Shown one piece after another: positions 45,151 through 53,883 of a DNA stretch of 64,000 bases (position 1 is the stretch's first letter; every line of letters starts with the position of its first letter). The stretch lies in contig OY282371.1 of assembly GCA_958295715.1 (NCBI GenBank), positions 1,187,183 to 1,251,182 of the forward strand, written 5' to 3'. A program made the translations under genes and the position numbers. The notes beneath the pieces were generated by a model, which was not told the DNA's origin, searched no databases, and worked only from the letters and a program-made list of their open reading frames with translations. This DNA comes from an uncultured Dehalococcoidia bacterium (GTDB lineage Bacteria > Chloroflexota > Dehalococcoidia > Lucifugimonadales > GCA-2712585).

Positions 45151-45181
45151 GGCAGGGAGTCCGCCGGCGGCCGGCCCTTGG

Positions 45182-46558
45182 CTACTTGGGCCTTCTGATG
45201 CGGCGCAGGGGCAGAAGTCCGAGGGGGCCGGCGAGGGCCAGCAACAGAAAGGGTTCCACCGGCGCGTTGGCGTTGGGCCCGCCGCCGCGTCCACAACCGG
45301 GGCTGCGGGACGCTTCCTCCTCCTTGGGCGCAGGCGTCCCCGTGGGTTCGGGAACGGGGGTGGCCTCGGCCAGGGCCGGGGTTGGGGGTGGAGGGGTGGA
45401 GGGAACCGTTGGCGCGGCGGGGGCGGCGTCCTCCGCAAAGGGCCTTAGTCCCATGCGCGAACGCCATTGAGTGTCCAGCCCATGCTGGTCGAAGCCGTAG
45501 ACGGCCATCATAGCGTCGTCAACGGAAAGCCGCTGGTCTAGGGCGTCCATCAGGAGGCTGATTTTATCCTCGCCGTATGCCCCGATGAGGTAAGAGACCA
45601 CGGAGCTTGAGTGCCCGTAGGCGATGACGATGTCGTTGGGGTCGCCGCGGAAGCTGGAGAGGTGGGCCAGGGGCTTGAGGCGGCGGGTGTAGATGCCGTA
45701 GAGGAGGGCGTTCTCGTAGCTTTCGCTGGGAGACGTGTTGCCGAACTCCGCAAGCCCCTCGTTGAGCCAGGCGGGAACGAGCCTCTCGGCCCTCCCGGCG
45801 GCGTCATCCACCAGGACGTGGATGATTTCGTGGGCGGTAATGCCTTCAATCCCCTCGTCGGAGGCCAGCACCAGGAGGACCCTTAGGTTGGTGAAGGCCT
45901 GGCCCTGGGTTACGAGGCCTTCGCGCACAGACTGGGACCTGGGCGGCAGGGCCGAGGCCATGTGCCTGTAGTTGCTGTAGGCCATTATGTTAATAGGCTC
46001 AACCTCGTCCAAGCCCAGGATTCCGGACATTTTCCCGGTGGCGCTGATGGAGGCGGCAAGTATAATCTCGGCGCGGGTCTCGGTGGGGCCGTAGTAGTAA
46101 ACGGTCACGGGGCCTTCGGAGATGGAGTCCCACTCAAAGCGTGAGTCGATATAAACGAACTCCTTCTCCTCGGTCGTGAGGGTGTTTCCGGCCTGGTCGG
46201 TGACCTCGTAAGAGTAGCTGAAGGTCGTGCCCGGCGGTATAAAGGCGACCCCGCTCTGGCCGCCTACGCTGGTGTCTAGGAAGAAGCTGCCGGCGGCTCC
46301 GGAGCCTGTGGCCTCAATATCCAGGTGGCCGTAGGCGGTGGTCCGCTCTCCGCGGGACGTGTAGAAGACCCTGACGTCGTCAATGGGCACCGGGCTTTGG
46401 AGGGACAGTTCGAAGGAGATGCCGTCGGGGAATTGGCTGGTGACCTCATCGGACAGGACGACGATGTTCCCCCCCTCGTCGGCGGAGGCCAAGGCGCCGG
46501 GTAGGAGCAGGGCAAGCATCACGGCCGCCAAGGCCGCAAGTGTGCGAAAGGCCGTCAC
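45182..46558 (-). CDS. Gluzincin-type (peptidase MA-like) exported metallopeptidase
   Basis: A 458-residue exported protein. A signal peptide (LAAVMLALLLPGALASADE) leads to an N-terminal beta-rich region. The zinc site is ITAHEIIHVLVDD with the third ligand in PAWLNEGLAEF, the HExxH...E gluzincin pattern. The C-terminal 75 residues are Pro/Thr-rich, then SPGCGRGGG, a hydrophobic helix (EPFLLLALAGPLGLLPL) and a basic end (RRIRRPK), the layout of a C-terminal sorting or anchoring signal. The start is GTG with GGGGGA upstream. It converges on the permease repeat array. Confidence 0.8.
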   Translation of the reverse strand: MTAFRTLAALAAVMLALLLPGALASADEGGNIVVLSDEVTSQFPDGISFELSLQSPVPIDDVRVFYTSRGERTTAYGHLDIEATGSGAAGSFFLDTSVGGQSGVAFIPPGTTFSYSYEVTDQAGNTLTTEEKEFVYIDSRFEWDSISEGPVTVYYYGPTETRAEIILAASISATGKMSGILGLDEVEPINIMAYSNYRHMASALPPRSQSVREGLVTQGQAFTNLRVLLVLASDEGIEGITAHEIIHVLVDDAAGRAERLVPAWLNEGLAEFGNTSPSESYENALLYGIYTRRLKPLAHLSSFRGDPNDIVIAYGHSSSVVSYLIGAYGEDKISLLMDALDQRLSVDDAMMAVYGFDQHGLDTQWRSRMGLRPFAEDAAPAAPTVPSTPPPPTPALAEATPVPEPTGTPAPKEEEASRSPGCGRGGGPNANAPVEPFLLLALAGPLGLLPLRRIRRPK

Positions 46559-46698
46559 GCTGCGCTCATCCCCCTTGAGTAGCTAAGTATGGTTTTAGGA
46601 AGCCGTGCATCGTGGCTTTGATGAGTCTACGTCTGAACTCCCCGGAAGGATTGCCGGCATGGGAACCCGGCGCCGAGCCGTTTCCCGCCTAAAGGAGG

Positions 46699-47850
46699 TT
46701 ACCAGTTTATGAACATCGGCATGACCAGATGCAGGTAGTCATCAGAGTCGGGGGCCTTGAAGACCCCGGCGCGGGAGGGGCCGCTGGTTTGAATGCAGAC
46801 CTGCTCGGTGGCCATGGCCGCCAGCACGTCGATGAGATAGGCGCTGTTGAAGGCTATCTTGGCCTCCTCACCCTCAATGTCGCCATCAACGTCAATAGTG
46901 TTCTCCCCCAACTCCTCCGCGCGGGCCGAGATGGTGATTCTGCCGGGGGAGCCGTCGACGCCGGGGGTCATCAGCAGCCTTACGATGTTGTTGCTGTCGC
47001 GGGCGAATATGGCGGCCGACCTGGAGGCGGCCAGCATGTCCGAAAGGTTTATCACCGCCTGGGCCGTGGTGTCCTTCATGGCGTCGGCCAGCAGGTCCGC
47101 ATAGGGGGGGAAGTTACCCTGGATTATCTGGGAAACCAACTCTATGTTGTCCAGCTTGAACAGGGCCTGGGACTTGGAGGAGGAGACGAGTATCAGCAAG
47201 GTCTGGTCCTTGTCGTCAAGGAAGCGGTTAAGCTCGTTCAGGGTTCGGGCCGGGATGATGAAGCTGACCGGTTCGGCAGCCGCGCGGTTGACCTTCCCAC
47301 TGTGAACGGCGAGGCGGAATCCGTCGGCGGCGGCGAGGGTGAGCCGGTCGCCCTCAACCTCCACCTTTATGCCTGCGAGGACGGGGCGGGACTCCTCCGT
47401 GGCGGCGGCGAAGGCCGTTTGGCCGATGGCCCGTCTGATGTCGCCGCCGTCCATCTGAACCTCAGTCCCCTCGTCAGAGGAGACGGAGGGAATGGGCGGG
47501 AACTCCTCGGCGTCCGTGCCGCTTATGCGGGCCTTGAAGCGGCCGCTCTGGAGGCTCATGCCCTTGTTGGGCCGCTCGGAGGTGGCGATCTCTATGGTTC
47601 CCGTGGGAAGGGAGCCTATGAACTCGGTGAGGAGGCGGGCGGGCACGGTTATAGACCCCTCCTCCTCTATCATTGCGCCGACCCAGGTGGTGATGCCGAT
47701 TTCCAGGTTGGTGGCCGAAAGCTTGAGCATACCGCCATCAGTGGACAGAAGAACGTTTTGGGTGATGGGCAAGGTGGCCCTGACAGCCACGGCGCGGCCC
47801 ACCACGGCCAAGCCCTGGCTGAGGTTCTCCTGAAGACACGACAACTTCAT
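46699..47850 (-). CDS. dnaN: DNA polymerase III beta subunit (sliding clamp)
   Basis: A ring-shaped dimer that tethers the replicative polymerase. The 383 residues are normal length and show three similar domains. MKLSCLQENLSQGLAVVGRAV, LSATNLEIGITTWV, AADGFRLAVH, LNELNRFL and the C-terminal LVMPMFINW are all clamp motifs. No dnaA, recF or gyrB is visible nearby. The gene has its own promoter, which contains a DnaA-box-like site, and stands next to a 1.2-kb repeat block. Confidence 0.96.
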   Translation of the reverse strand: MKLSCLQENLSQGLAVVGRAVAVRATLPITQNVLLSTDGGMLKLSATNLEIGITTWVGAMIEEEGSITVPARLLTEFIGSLPTGTIEIATSERPNKGMSLQSGRFKARISGTDAEEFPPIPSVSSDEGTEVQMDGGDIRRAIGQTAFAAATEESRPVLAGIKVEVEGDRLTLAAADGFRLAVHSGKVNRAAAEPVSFIIPARTLNELNRFLDDKDQTLLILVSSSKSQALFKLDNIELVSQIIQGNFPPYADLLADAMKDTTAQAVINLSDMLAASRSAAIFARDSNNIVRLLMTPGVDGSPGRITISARAEELGENTIDVDGDIEGEEAKIAFNSAYLIDVLAAMATEQVCIQTSGPSRAGVFKAPDSDDYLHLVMPMFINW

Positions 47851-47879
47851 AGAGCAGTCCTCCCTGTGGAAGTGGAAGT

Positions 47880-47908
47880 ATCATAAGCGGTAGTGGATAA
47901 GGCGTCAA
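47880..47908 (-). promoter_or_regulatory. dnaN promoter with an internal DnaA-box-like site
   Basis: On the minus strand TTGACG and TATGAT are separated by 17 nt, about 30 nt before the dnaN ATG. The spacer contains TTATCCACT (47892-47900), 8 of 9 against the DnaA box TTATCCACA. DnaA bound there would cover the promoter. Confidence 0.7.
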
Positions 47909-47924
47909 CACGGCGCCAGGGCGG

Positions 47925-49095
47925 CGGCGGCCCTGCGCCCCCTCCCTTGACCAGAGCCGGGGGTATGCCTGCCCGGTTCGCGTGGCTCAAAGGTCTGATT
48001 TCCACGGTGCCAAGGTAGGGCGGCTCTGCCCACCCTCACCTTGCCCCCTCCCCCGACCGGAGCCGGGATACGCTTGCCCGGTTCGCGGCAGAAGACCAGA
48101 CGCCAGGGCACACCTGCCCACCCCCACCTTGCTCATCTCCCTCAACCGTAGCCAAGGTACGCCGGCGTGCTTCACCCTAACCTTGCCCCCCCTCGTCGGG
48201 AGCCGGGATACGCTTGCGCGGTTCACGGCGCCCAACGGCGGCGGCTCTGCCCACCCTCACTTTGCCACCCTCCCTTGACCGGAGCCGGGGGTATGCTTGC
48301 CCGGGCCGGCGCCCAACGGCCCGCCTTCAAAGCGGCACCTAGGAGGGCGTTACAAGCTCAGGCCGGCGCGGGCCGGCGGCAGAGGGTCAGACGCCAAGGC
48401 GGCTCTGCCCACCCCCACCTTGCCCCCCTCCTTTGACTGGAGACGGGGGGATGCCTACGTGGTTCACGGCGCCCAACGGCCCGCTTTCCACGGCGGCCTC
48501 AGCGTAGGGCGGCCCTGTTCACCCTCACCTGCCACCTTCTCCCTCGACCGGAGCCGGGGGTATGCCTGCCCGGTTCACGGCAGAAGGCCAGACGCCAGCG
48601 TAGGGCGGCTCTGCTCACCCTCACCTTGCCACCTCCCCCTCGACCGGAGCCGGGGGGATGCCTGCGTGGTTCACGGCAGAAGGCCAGACGCCGGGGTAGG
48701 GCGGATCTGCCCACCCCCACCTTGCCACCTCTCCCCCACCGGAGGCGGGGGGATGCCTGCGTGGTTCTCGGCTCCCAACGGCCTGTTTTCCACGGCGGCG
48801 CCGAGGAGGGCGTTACAAGCCCAGGCCGGCGCGGGCCGGCGGCAGAGGATCCTCTTCCACGGCGGGACCAGGCCGACGCAGGCCACCAGCAGGACACCCC
48901 CTCTCCCTCGTCGGGAGCCGCGGGGATGCCTGCGTGGTTCACGGCGCGCGAAGGCCTGCCTTGCAGCGGCGGCGCCGCCAAAGGTCTGTTTCCACGGCTC
49001 ACCCTCACCTTGCCACCCTCCCTTGACCGGAGCCGGGGGATGCCTGCGCGGTTCGCGGCGCCCAACGGCCTGATTTCCACGGCGGTACTGAAAAA
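47925..49095 (-). repeat. Degenerate tandem repeat block, about 90-110 bp units, roughly 11-12 copies
   Basis: The block upstream of dnaN consists of imperfect units built on the same order of pieces: CCTCGACCGGAGCCGGGGG, TATGCCTGCCCGGTTCACGG, then CAGAAGGCCAGACGCC or CCCAACGGCC, then GTAGGGCGGCTCTGCCCACC, then CTCACCTTGCCACC. A longer insert (GAGGGCGTTACAAGC with GCCGGCGCGGGCCGGCGGCAG) occurs twice, at about 48332 and 48805. On the minus strand the units stay open and read like GKVRVSRAALRWRLAF, but unit length varies and several copies shift frame. No gene is supported. Confidence 0.8.
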
Positions 49096-49211
49096 TGCAG
49101 GGCTGAAACAGGATTAGCGTAATAAGGTAACGCGGCGCGTAGCGGGGTGTAGTTAAAGGGTCGACTTCGGAGATGTGTCTGGTGGAGCATCGGATGGAAT
49201 GGGAACTTGGT

Positions 49212-49251
49212 AAAAAAGCAAAGCGGCAAGGCTTGTAGTTCGCCTTGCCGC
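49212..49251 (-). terminator. Rho-independent terminator after the HTH gene
   Basis: On the minus strand GCGGCAAGGC pairs with GCCTTGCCGC over 10 bp around a 9-nt loop and is followed by TTTGCTTTTTT. It lies 28 nt after the HTH gene stop. Confidence 0.88.
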
Positions 49252-49279
49252 CTTCGCTCGGCAGGTTGAATTTCGACGG

Positions 49280-49504
49280 TTAGCTCAGGCGCTTGACCTC
49301 CAGGGTTTCGCCGGGAGCGAGGGCCACCCTCCTCACGTTGATCCCCATCTTCAGAAGCCAGTAGCTCAGGGTGGCCTTACTGACTTTCAGCCTGTTCGCG
49401 GTCTCCGTAAGGCCATATTCGTTGACCATTTCAGGGAGAAGCCGCTCTAGGGGACGCCTATGGGTAGTCTCCACGCGCTGCATAAGTTTGGTCTTCTTGG
49501 CCAA
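49280..49504 (-). CDS. Small helix-turn-helix protein
   Basis: A 74-residue basic protein. Residues about 20-54 (LERLLPEMVNEYGLTETANR followed by LKVSKATLSYWLLKMGI) form a helix-turn-helix of the kind found in Fis/HTH-8 or resolvase-type domains; the rest is short tails. The likely start is TTG at 49502-49504, with AAGGGGGTG upstream. It has a strong promoter and a clear terminator of its own, so it is a single-gene unit. It lies between two repeat arrays and about 1.4 kb from dnaN. A DNA-binding regulator is likely; its target is unknown. Confidence 0.75.
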   Translation of the reverse strand: MAKKTKLMQRVETTHRRPLERLLPEMVNEYGLTETANRLKVSKATLSYWLLKMGINVRRVALAPGETLEVKRLS

Positions 49505-49546
49505 AACTACACCCCCTTCAGTCCGTATTTGAACCTGAGTAGGGGG

Positions 49547-49576
49547 ATGATAGCGCTCGTTCTAACCGAATGTCAA
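49547..49576 (-). promoter_or_regulatory. Promoter of the HTH gene
   Basis: Read on the minus strand, a perfect TTGACA and TATCAT are separated by 18 nt. The stretch just upstream (to about 49660) is AT-rich against the GC-rich background and could act as an UP element. Confidence 0.75.
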
Positions 49577-49849
49577 GAGTATTCGCCAAGATTGTTATAG
49601 ATTATTTTCAAAAAAGATTAAACTTTGTTTGGAACAGTCCCCTGTAATTAGAACAGCCGGGTTTTGCGGGATACATTTCTACCTTATGGCCTGATAAGGG
49701 GTGTGTAACGGCTCTGGGAAAAGGGTAGTCCGGCGCCGGGGATTTTGGAGCGCCGGTGGAAAGGATACAAGGGTTGCATTTTTGCCGCTTCTGCTTGGCG
49801 GGGCGCCGGTTGCGGGTGGAGAAGCGAAATAGGGGGGTCTGGCGCTCTT
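49577..49849. other. Gene-free stretch, partly AT-rich
   Basis: The first about 90 bases contain AT-rich runs (TTATAGATTATTTTCAAAAA, GATTAAACTTTG). The rest is GC-rich with no coding signal. No DnaA-box cluster that would mark an origin was found. Confidence 0.4.
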
Positions 49850-50395
49850 GAGGGTGTAGATGATGGCCAGGGGGTTTTGAAGCGGCTCTAAGGGCCGCCT
49901 CTTGCCACCGGATTCCTCACGTGGCACGATTCCCCCAAAACATCGAGGGCTGGCCCTCTTGAGGGTGTAGATGATGGCTAGGGGCTTTGAAGCGGCTCTA
50001 AGGGCCGTGTCTTGCCACCGGATTCCTCACGTGGCACGATTCCCCCCAAACATCAAGGGCTGGCCCTGTTACGGGCGGTAGATGATGGCCAACGGGCTTT
50101 GAAGCGGCTCTAAGGGCCGTGTCTTGCCACCGGATTCCTCACGTGGCACGATTCCCCCCAAACATCAAGGGCTGGCCCTGTTACGGGCGGTAGATGATGG
50201 CCAACGGGCTTTGAAGCGGCTCTAAGGGCCGTGTCTTGCCACCGGATTCCTCACGTGGCACGATTCCCCCCAAACATCAAGGGCTGGCCCTGTTACGGGC
50301 GGTAGATGATGGCCAACGGGCTTTGAAGCGGCTCTAAGGGCCGTGTCTTGCCACCGGATTCCTCACGTGGCACGATTCCCCCAAAACATAGGAGA
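49850..50395 (+). repeat. About 112-bp tandem repeat upstream of the AIR-synthase-like gene, five copies
   Basis: The unit contains TGTAGATGATGGCC, TTTGAAGCGGCTCTAAGGGC, TCTTGCCACCGGATTCC, TCACGTGGCACGATTCCCCC and AAACATCAAGGGCTGGCCC. GTGGCACGATTCC lies at 49921, 50031, 50143, 50255 and 50367 (steps of 110, 112, 112, 112). The inner copies are nearly identical. The last copy runs directly into the Shine-Dalgarno and GTG start of the next gene, so the sequence before that gene is what has been multiplied. Each unit has the palindrome CACGTG. Confidence 0.95.
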
Positions 50396-50401
50396 TGAAC
50401 C

Positions 50402-51406
50402 GTGAAGCTTGGGAAGATACCCCCCGAGATGCTGGAGGATATGCTGGGGCAGGTGAAGCTCACTGACAGCCGCGTTCTTCTGGGGCCTCGGCTGGGTGAA
50501 GACGCCGCCCTCATTGACTACGGAGAGCGGGTCTTGGTGGCCAAAACCGACCCGATAACCTTCGCCACGGACCTGATAGGCTGGTACGTGGTCCACATCA
50601 ACGCCAACGACGTCGCCTGCATGGGCGCCAAGCCACGGTGGTTCATGGCCACCCTCCTCTTGCCTCAATCCTCAGACGAGGCGGGGGTGAGGGACATATT
50701 CAAGCAGATAACCGGGGCCTGCGACTCGCTGGGGGTAACCCTGGTGGGCGGTCACACCGAGGTGACGCGCGGGCTTGAGAGGCCCGTCATAGTGGGTTGC
50801 ATGTTGGGAGAAGCTGAAAAAGGTAAAATAGTAACCACTTCCGGCGCCAGGATTGGGGATAGCATCGTGCTGACCAAGGGGATAGCGTTGGAAGGCTCCG
50901 CGGCTCTGGCCCGGGAACTGCCCCACGACCTGAGGGCCGCCGGGGTCGCGGAGGTGGCCATAGCTCAGGCCGCCGAGTTTCTCTTTACGCCGGGGATAAG
51001 CGTGGTGCGGGACGCCAGCGTGGCCTGCTCCGCGGCCGAGGCGCACTCCATGCACGACCCGACGGAGGGAGGGTTGGCCACGGGGCTGCATGAGGTGGCC
51101 AAGGCCGCCGGGGTGGGGATGGTTATTGAGGAGGAGCTTATCCCCATCGCTCCCCAGTGCCGCCTCATCTGCGACGCGCTAGGGCTGGACCCCTTGGGCC
51201 TCTTGGCGTCGGGATGCCTGGCGCTAACCCTCTCGCCGCAGGACGCGCCGGGGCTTCTGTCGGCCCTAGAGAAGGCAGGCGTCCAGGCGTGGGAGATAGG
51301 GCGGGTCACCGGAGCGGAGGGAGGCGTTCTTCTGAGGGGACCCGAAGGAGTTAAGCCCATGCCAACCTTCGAACGGGATGAGTTGGCCCGCTACCTGGAC
51401 GGCTAA
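50402..51406 (+). CDS. AIR-synthase-related (PurM/HypE-like) ATP-binding protein
   Basis: A 334-residue member of the PurM/HypE/ThiL/SelD superfamily, dimeric ATP-binding proteins that phosphorylate or activate a substrate. GPRLGEDAALIDYG and HINANDVACMGAKPRWF are the N-terminal ATP and metal segments, LVGGHTEVTRG and HDPTEGGLATGLHEVA the conserved inner motifs. The C-terminal domain (VGMVIEEELIPIA to GRVTGAEGGVLL) is intact. It resembles HypE, but no hydrogenase genes are near, so the function is unassigned. The start is GTG with AGGAG upstream, right after the 112-bp array. Confidence 0.82.
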   Translation: MKLGKIPPEMLEDMLGQVKLTDSRVLLGPRLGEDAALIDYGERVLVAKTDPITFATDLIGWYVVHINANDVACMGAKPRWFMATLLLPQSSDEAGVRDIFKQITGACDSLGVTLVGGHTEVTRGLERPVIVGCMLGEAEKGKIVTTSGARIGDSIVLTKGIALEGSAALARELPHDLRAAGVAEVAIAQAAEFLFTPGISVVRDASVACSAAEAHSMHDPTEGGLATGLHEVAKAAGVGMVIEEELIPIAPQCRLICDALGLDPLGLLASGCLALTLSPQDAPGLLSALEKAGVQAWEIGRVTGAEGGVLLRGPEGVKPMPTFERDELARYLDG

Positions 51407-52074
51407 GGAACTGTTATGTCAACTTCTGGGGAGGTGTATGCCAAGGCGGGACGGGGCAGGGGTTGGCCGGGCTGAACGTCGACGCGGCCCGCTAGGGACG
51501 CCTATACCGGCAATAGCGCGAGTAGGGCGGGGTATTGGGGGATGGATTCCCGCCTGCGCGGGAATGACGGAGAGGAGGGGTGGATGTAAGGGGGCGATGG
51601 TTGGGGCTGAGGTTGGGCTTGGGGCTGAACGCTGACGCATCGCACGAAGGGCTCCTCTCCGGGGATTGATAGGAGTAGGGCGGGGTATTGGGGGATGGAT
51701 TCCCGCCTGCGCGGGAATGACGAAAAGGGGGCAGCGGGAATGACGGATAAGAGGGGTGGATGCAAGGGGGCGATGGTTGGGGCTGAGGTTGGCCGGGCTG
51801 AACGCTGACGCATCGCGCGAGGGGATCCTCTCCGGGGATTGGCGGGAGTAGGCCGGGGTATTGGGGGATGGATTCCCGTTTCCACGAGAATGACGAAAAG
51901 GGGGCAGCGGGAATGACGGATACAAGGGAATGGCGATTATGTAAAGGTATCGTCTAGGGAGAGGGGGCTTTCCTTCAGGCGATGCGCCACAAGAACGCCG
52001 GCCAGCGAGTCCCCTAGGCATCGTCGTCGGTTTCTATGTTGACGGTGGTAGGCAGTCCCAGACTAGGGCGGCCC
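51407..52074. repeat. Gene-free spacer with REP-like palindromes and larger direct repeats
   Basis: Three copies of a block of about 150-175 bp. Each has GGGGGATGGATTCCCG (51541, 51694 and 51868), the hairpin or a variant, then GGGGCGATGGTTGGGGCTGA and GAACGCTGACGCATCGC. The copies differ by small indels. No gene is seen. Confidence 0.8.
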
Positions 52075-53718
52075 CTAGGCGCCGGCGGCGGTTCCGGGGC
52101 GGGGCCTTGCGCGTCGGGCCCAGAGACGTCGCAGCCGCCGGCCCTTGGCCCCCTGGGGGGCGTCTCGCAGAAACAGGGTGGCCACCCACGCCAAGATTAT
52201 GGCCAGCAGCGAGATGGTGAACACGTCGCCTATGGCCGAAGAGAGGGAGGACCTCAACACGTCCAAAAGCCGCTCCATAAGACCTACGCCCTGGGGTCCG
52301 GCCTGGCTGAAGATCTCCTGAAGCTGGAGTTGCGCGCCGGGGCTGACAAGCTCTTGGGGATTGTGGGCCATGTCGCTGAGCCGCTCCCGGGAGAGGATGC
52401 TCTCCACCTGCCGGGGCACGGACTCCGTGAACTGGGAGGCGAAGCGGTTGGTGAGCACGGACCCTAGTATCGCCAGTCCCAAGGCGCCGCCTATGCTCCG
52501 GAAGAACTGGGTTGAGGAGGTGACCACGCCCATGAACCGGTGGGGCACGGCGTTTTGCACCGCGATGGTGTAGGTTGGGAAGGTCGTTCCCATGCCAAAG
52601 CCCATGACGACCAGGTTAAATATAGTAAGGCCGTAGCCGGTCTCCTCGTTCATTTGAGAGATGAGGTAGAGGCCCACGCAGAGGATGGCCAGTCCCACCA
52701 GACCCTGGAGCCGGTAACGTCCGCCAAAGCGGGAAAGGGCCTGGCCGGAGACGACCGCTCCAACCACCATCCCCAACATCATGGGGGTCATAATGCTGCC
52801 GCTGCTGGTGGCCGAGTTCCCCAAAACGCCCTGGGAGTAGAGGGGCACGAAGACGATGCCTCCGAACATGGCGAACCCCGTAAGGAACACCGTGACCAGG
52901 GTGGAGCTGACCACGCGGTTTCTGAAGAGGAATAGGGGAACGATGGGGTCTTTGGCCCGCGACTCTATAAGGAGGAACAGGCCGCCCATGACGCCGGAGA
53001 AGGCCAGCGCCCCGATAACCTGGGTTGACCCCCACGGGTATTGCACGCCGCCCCAGGAGAGGGCAAGCATTAGGGGCGCCACCGCCAAAATTAGGGTGAC
53101 GACTCCTAGGTAGTCGAGGCGGTGGCTCACCTTGGGGATCTTCACCTGGGGGAAGTAGGCCGCGAACAGGACGATGACGGGAATTCCCAGGGGCAGGTTG
53201 ATGTAGAAGATCCAGTTCCAAGAAAGTTGGTCCGTAATCAGTCCCCCCACCGTCGGCCCCAGGATGGATGAGAGGGCAAAGACGGCGGCAAGGTAGCCCT
53301 GGCTCTTCCCGCGCTCGCCCGGGGGGAACAGGTCGCCCACCGAGACAAAGGAGATGGCCATGATGGAGCCTCCTCCGAGGCCCTGCAAGGCCCTGAAGGC
53401 GATTAGCTGGTTCATGGACTGGCTGAGGCCGGCGAGTACCGAGCCAAGAAGAAAGATGGCGATGGCGGCGACAAAGAACCACTTGCGCCCGTAGATGTCG
53501 GTGAGCCGCCCCACAATGGGAAGGACTGAGGTTGAGGCCACAAGGTAGGCGGTGGTGACCCAGGTGTACCGGTCAAAGCCGCCGAGGTCTGCGATGATGC
53601 GGGGCATGGCGGTGCCCACAACGGTCTGGTCTAGGGCGGATAGGAACATGGCAAGCATGATGCCGCCCATGGCGAGGACAAGCTGCCTTCGCGTGAAGGA
53701 GCCGTGGGTGTAGGTCAA
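52075..53718 (-). CDS. MFS drug-efflux transporter, DHA2 (EmrB/QacA) family
   Basis: A 547-residue, 14-helix major-facilitator exporter. MLAMFLSALDQTVVGTAMP is the first helix with the DHA2 motif D1, GRLTDIYGRKWFF is motif A, RALQGLGGGSIMA is motif B and SSILGPTVGGLITDQLSWNW is the antiporter motif C. The C-terminus ends in a basic, cytoplasmic tail. The likely start is TTG at 53716-53718 with GGAGG 8 nt upstream. Typical substrates are hydrophobic drugs or dyes, exported by proton antiport. A 165-nt gap separates it from the dehydratase upstream. Confidence 0.9.
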   Translation of the reverse strand: MTYTHGSFTRRQLVLAMGGIMLAMFLSALDQTVVGTAMPRIIADLGGFDRYTWVTTAYLVASTSVLPIVGRLTDIYGRKWFFVAAIAIFLLGSVLAGLSQSMNQLIAFRALQGLGGGSIMAISFVSVGDLFPPGERGKSQGYLAAVFALSSILGPTVGGLITDQLSWNWIFYINLPLGIPVIVLFAAYFPQVKIPKVSHRLDYLGVVTLILAVAPLMLALSWGGVQYPWGSTQVIGALAFSGVMGGLFLLIESRAKDPIVPLFLFRNRVVSSTLVTVFLTGFAMFGGIVFVPLYSQGVLGNSATSSGSIMTPMMLGMVVGAVVSGQALSRFGGRYRLQGLVGLAILCVGLYLISQMNEETGYGLTIFNLVVMGFGMGTTFPTYTIAVQNAVPHRFMGVVTSSTQFFRSIGGALGLAILGSVLTNRFASQFTESVPRQVESILSRERLSDMAHNPQELVSPGAQLQLQEIFSQAGPQGVGLMERLLDVLRSSLSSAIGDVFTISLLAIILAWVATLFLRDAPQGAKGRRLRRLWARRARPRPGTAAGA

Positions 53719-53883
53719 TTGGCGGCCCTCCCGGAGACGGTCGCGGCCACGGGAGGCCGGCTATCCGATGGCCGGTTCATGCCGTGCCCCTCCCAACGAG
53801 ACCCGCCCCGTAAGGGCTGAGTCCCGGCGCGGCTGCTAGGTTTGGGTGTCACCGAGGGCCCTTCCTGAAGAAAGCCGGCGAGT

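Noticed and set aside
44633..45181. Intergenic small RNA or terminator series in the permease array
   Set aside because: The units have no strong stem followed by a U run; they are explained as copies of the gene end.
47905..49117. Open frames on both strands over the dnaN-side repeats (up to 258 codons)
   Set aside because: They cross repeat units whose lengths vary and change frame; composition is that of repeated GC-rich DNA.
47851..49700. Chromosomal origin next to dnaN
   Set aside because: Only one DnaA-box-like site and one short AT-rich stretch are seen; dnaA, recF and gyrB are absent and no box cluster exists.
49850..50395. Possible CRISPR array
   Set aside because: Units of about 112 bp are directly adjacent with no unique spacers, and no cas gene is present.
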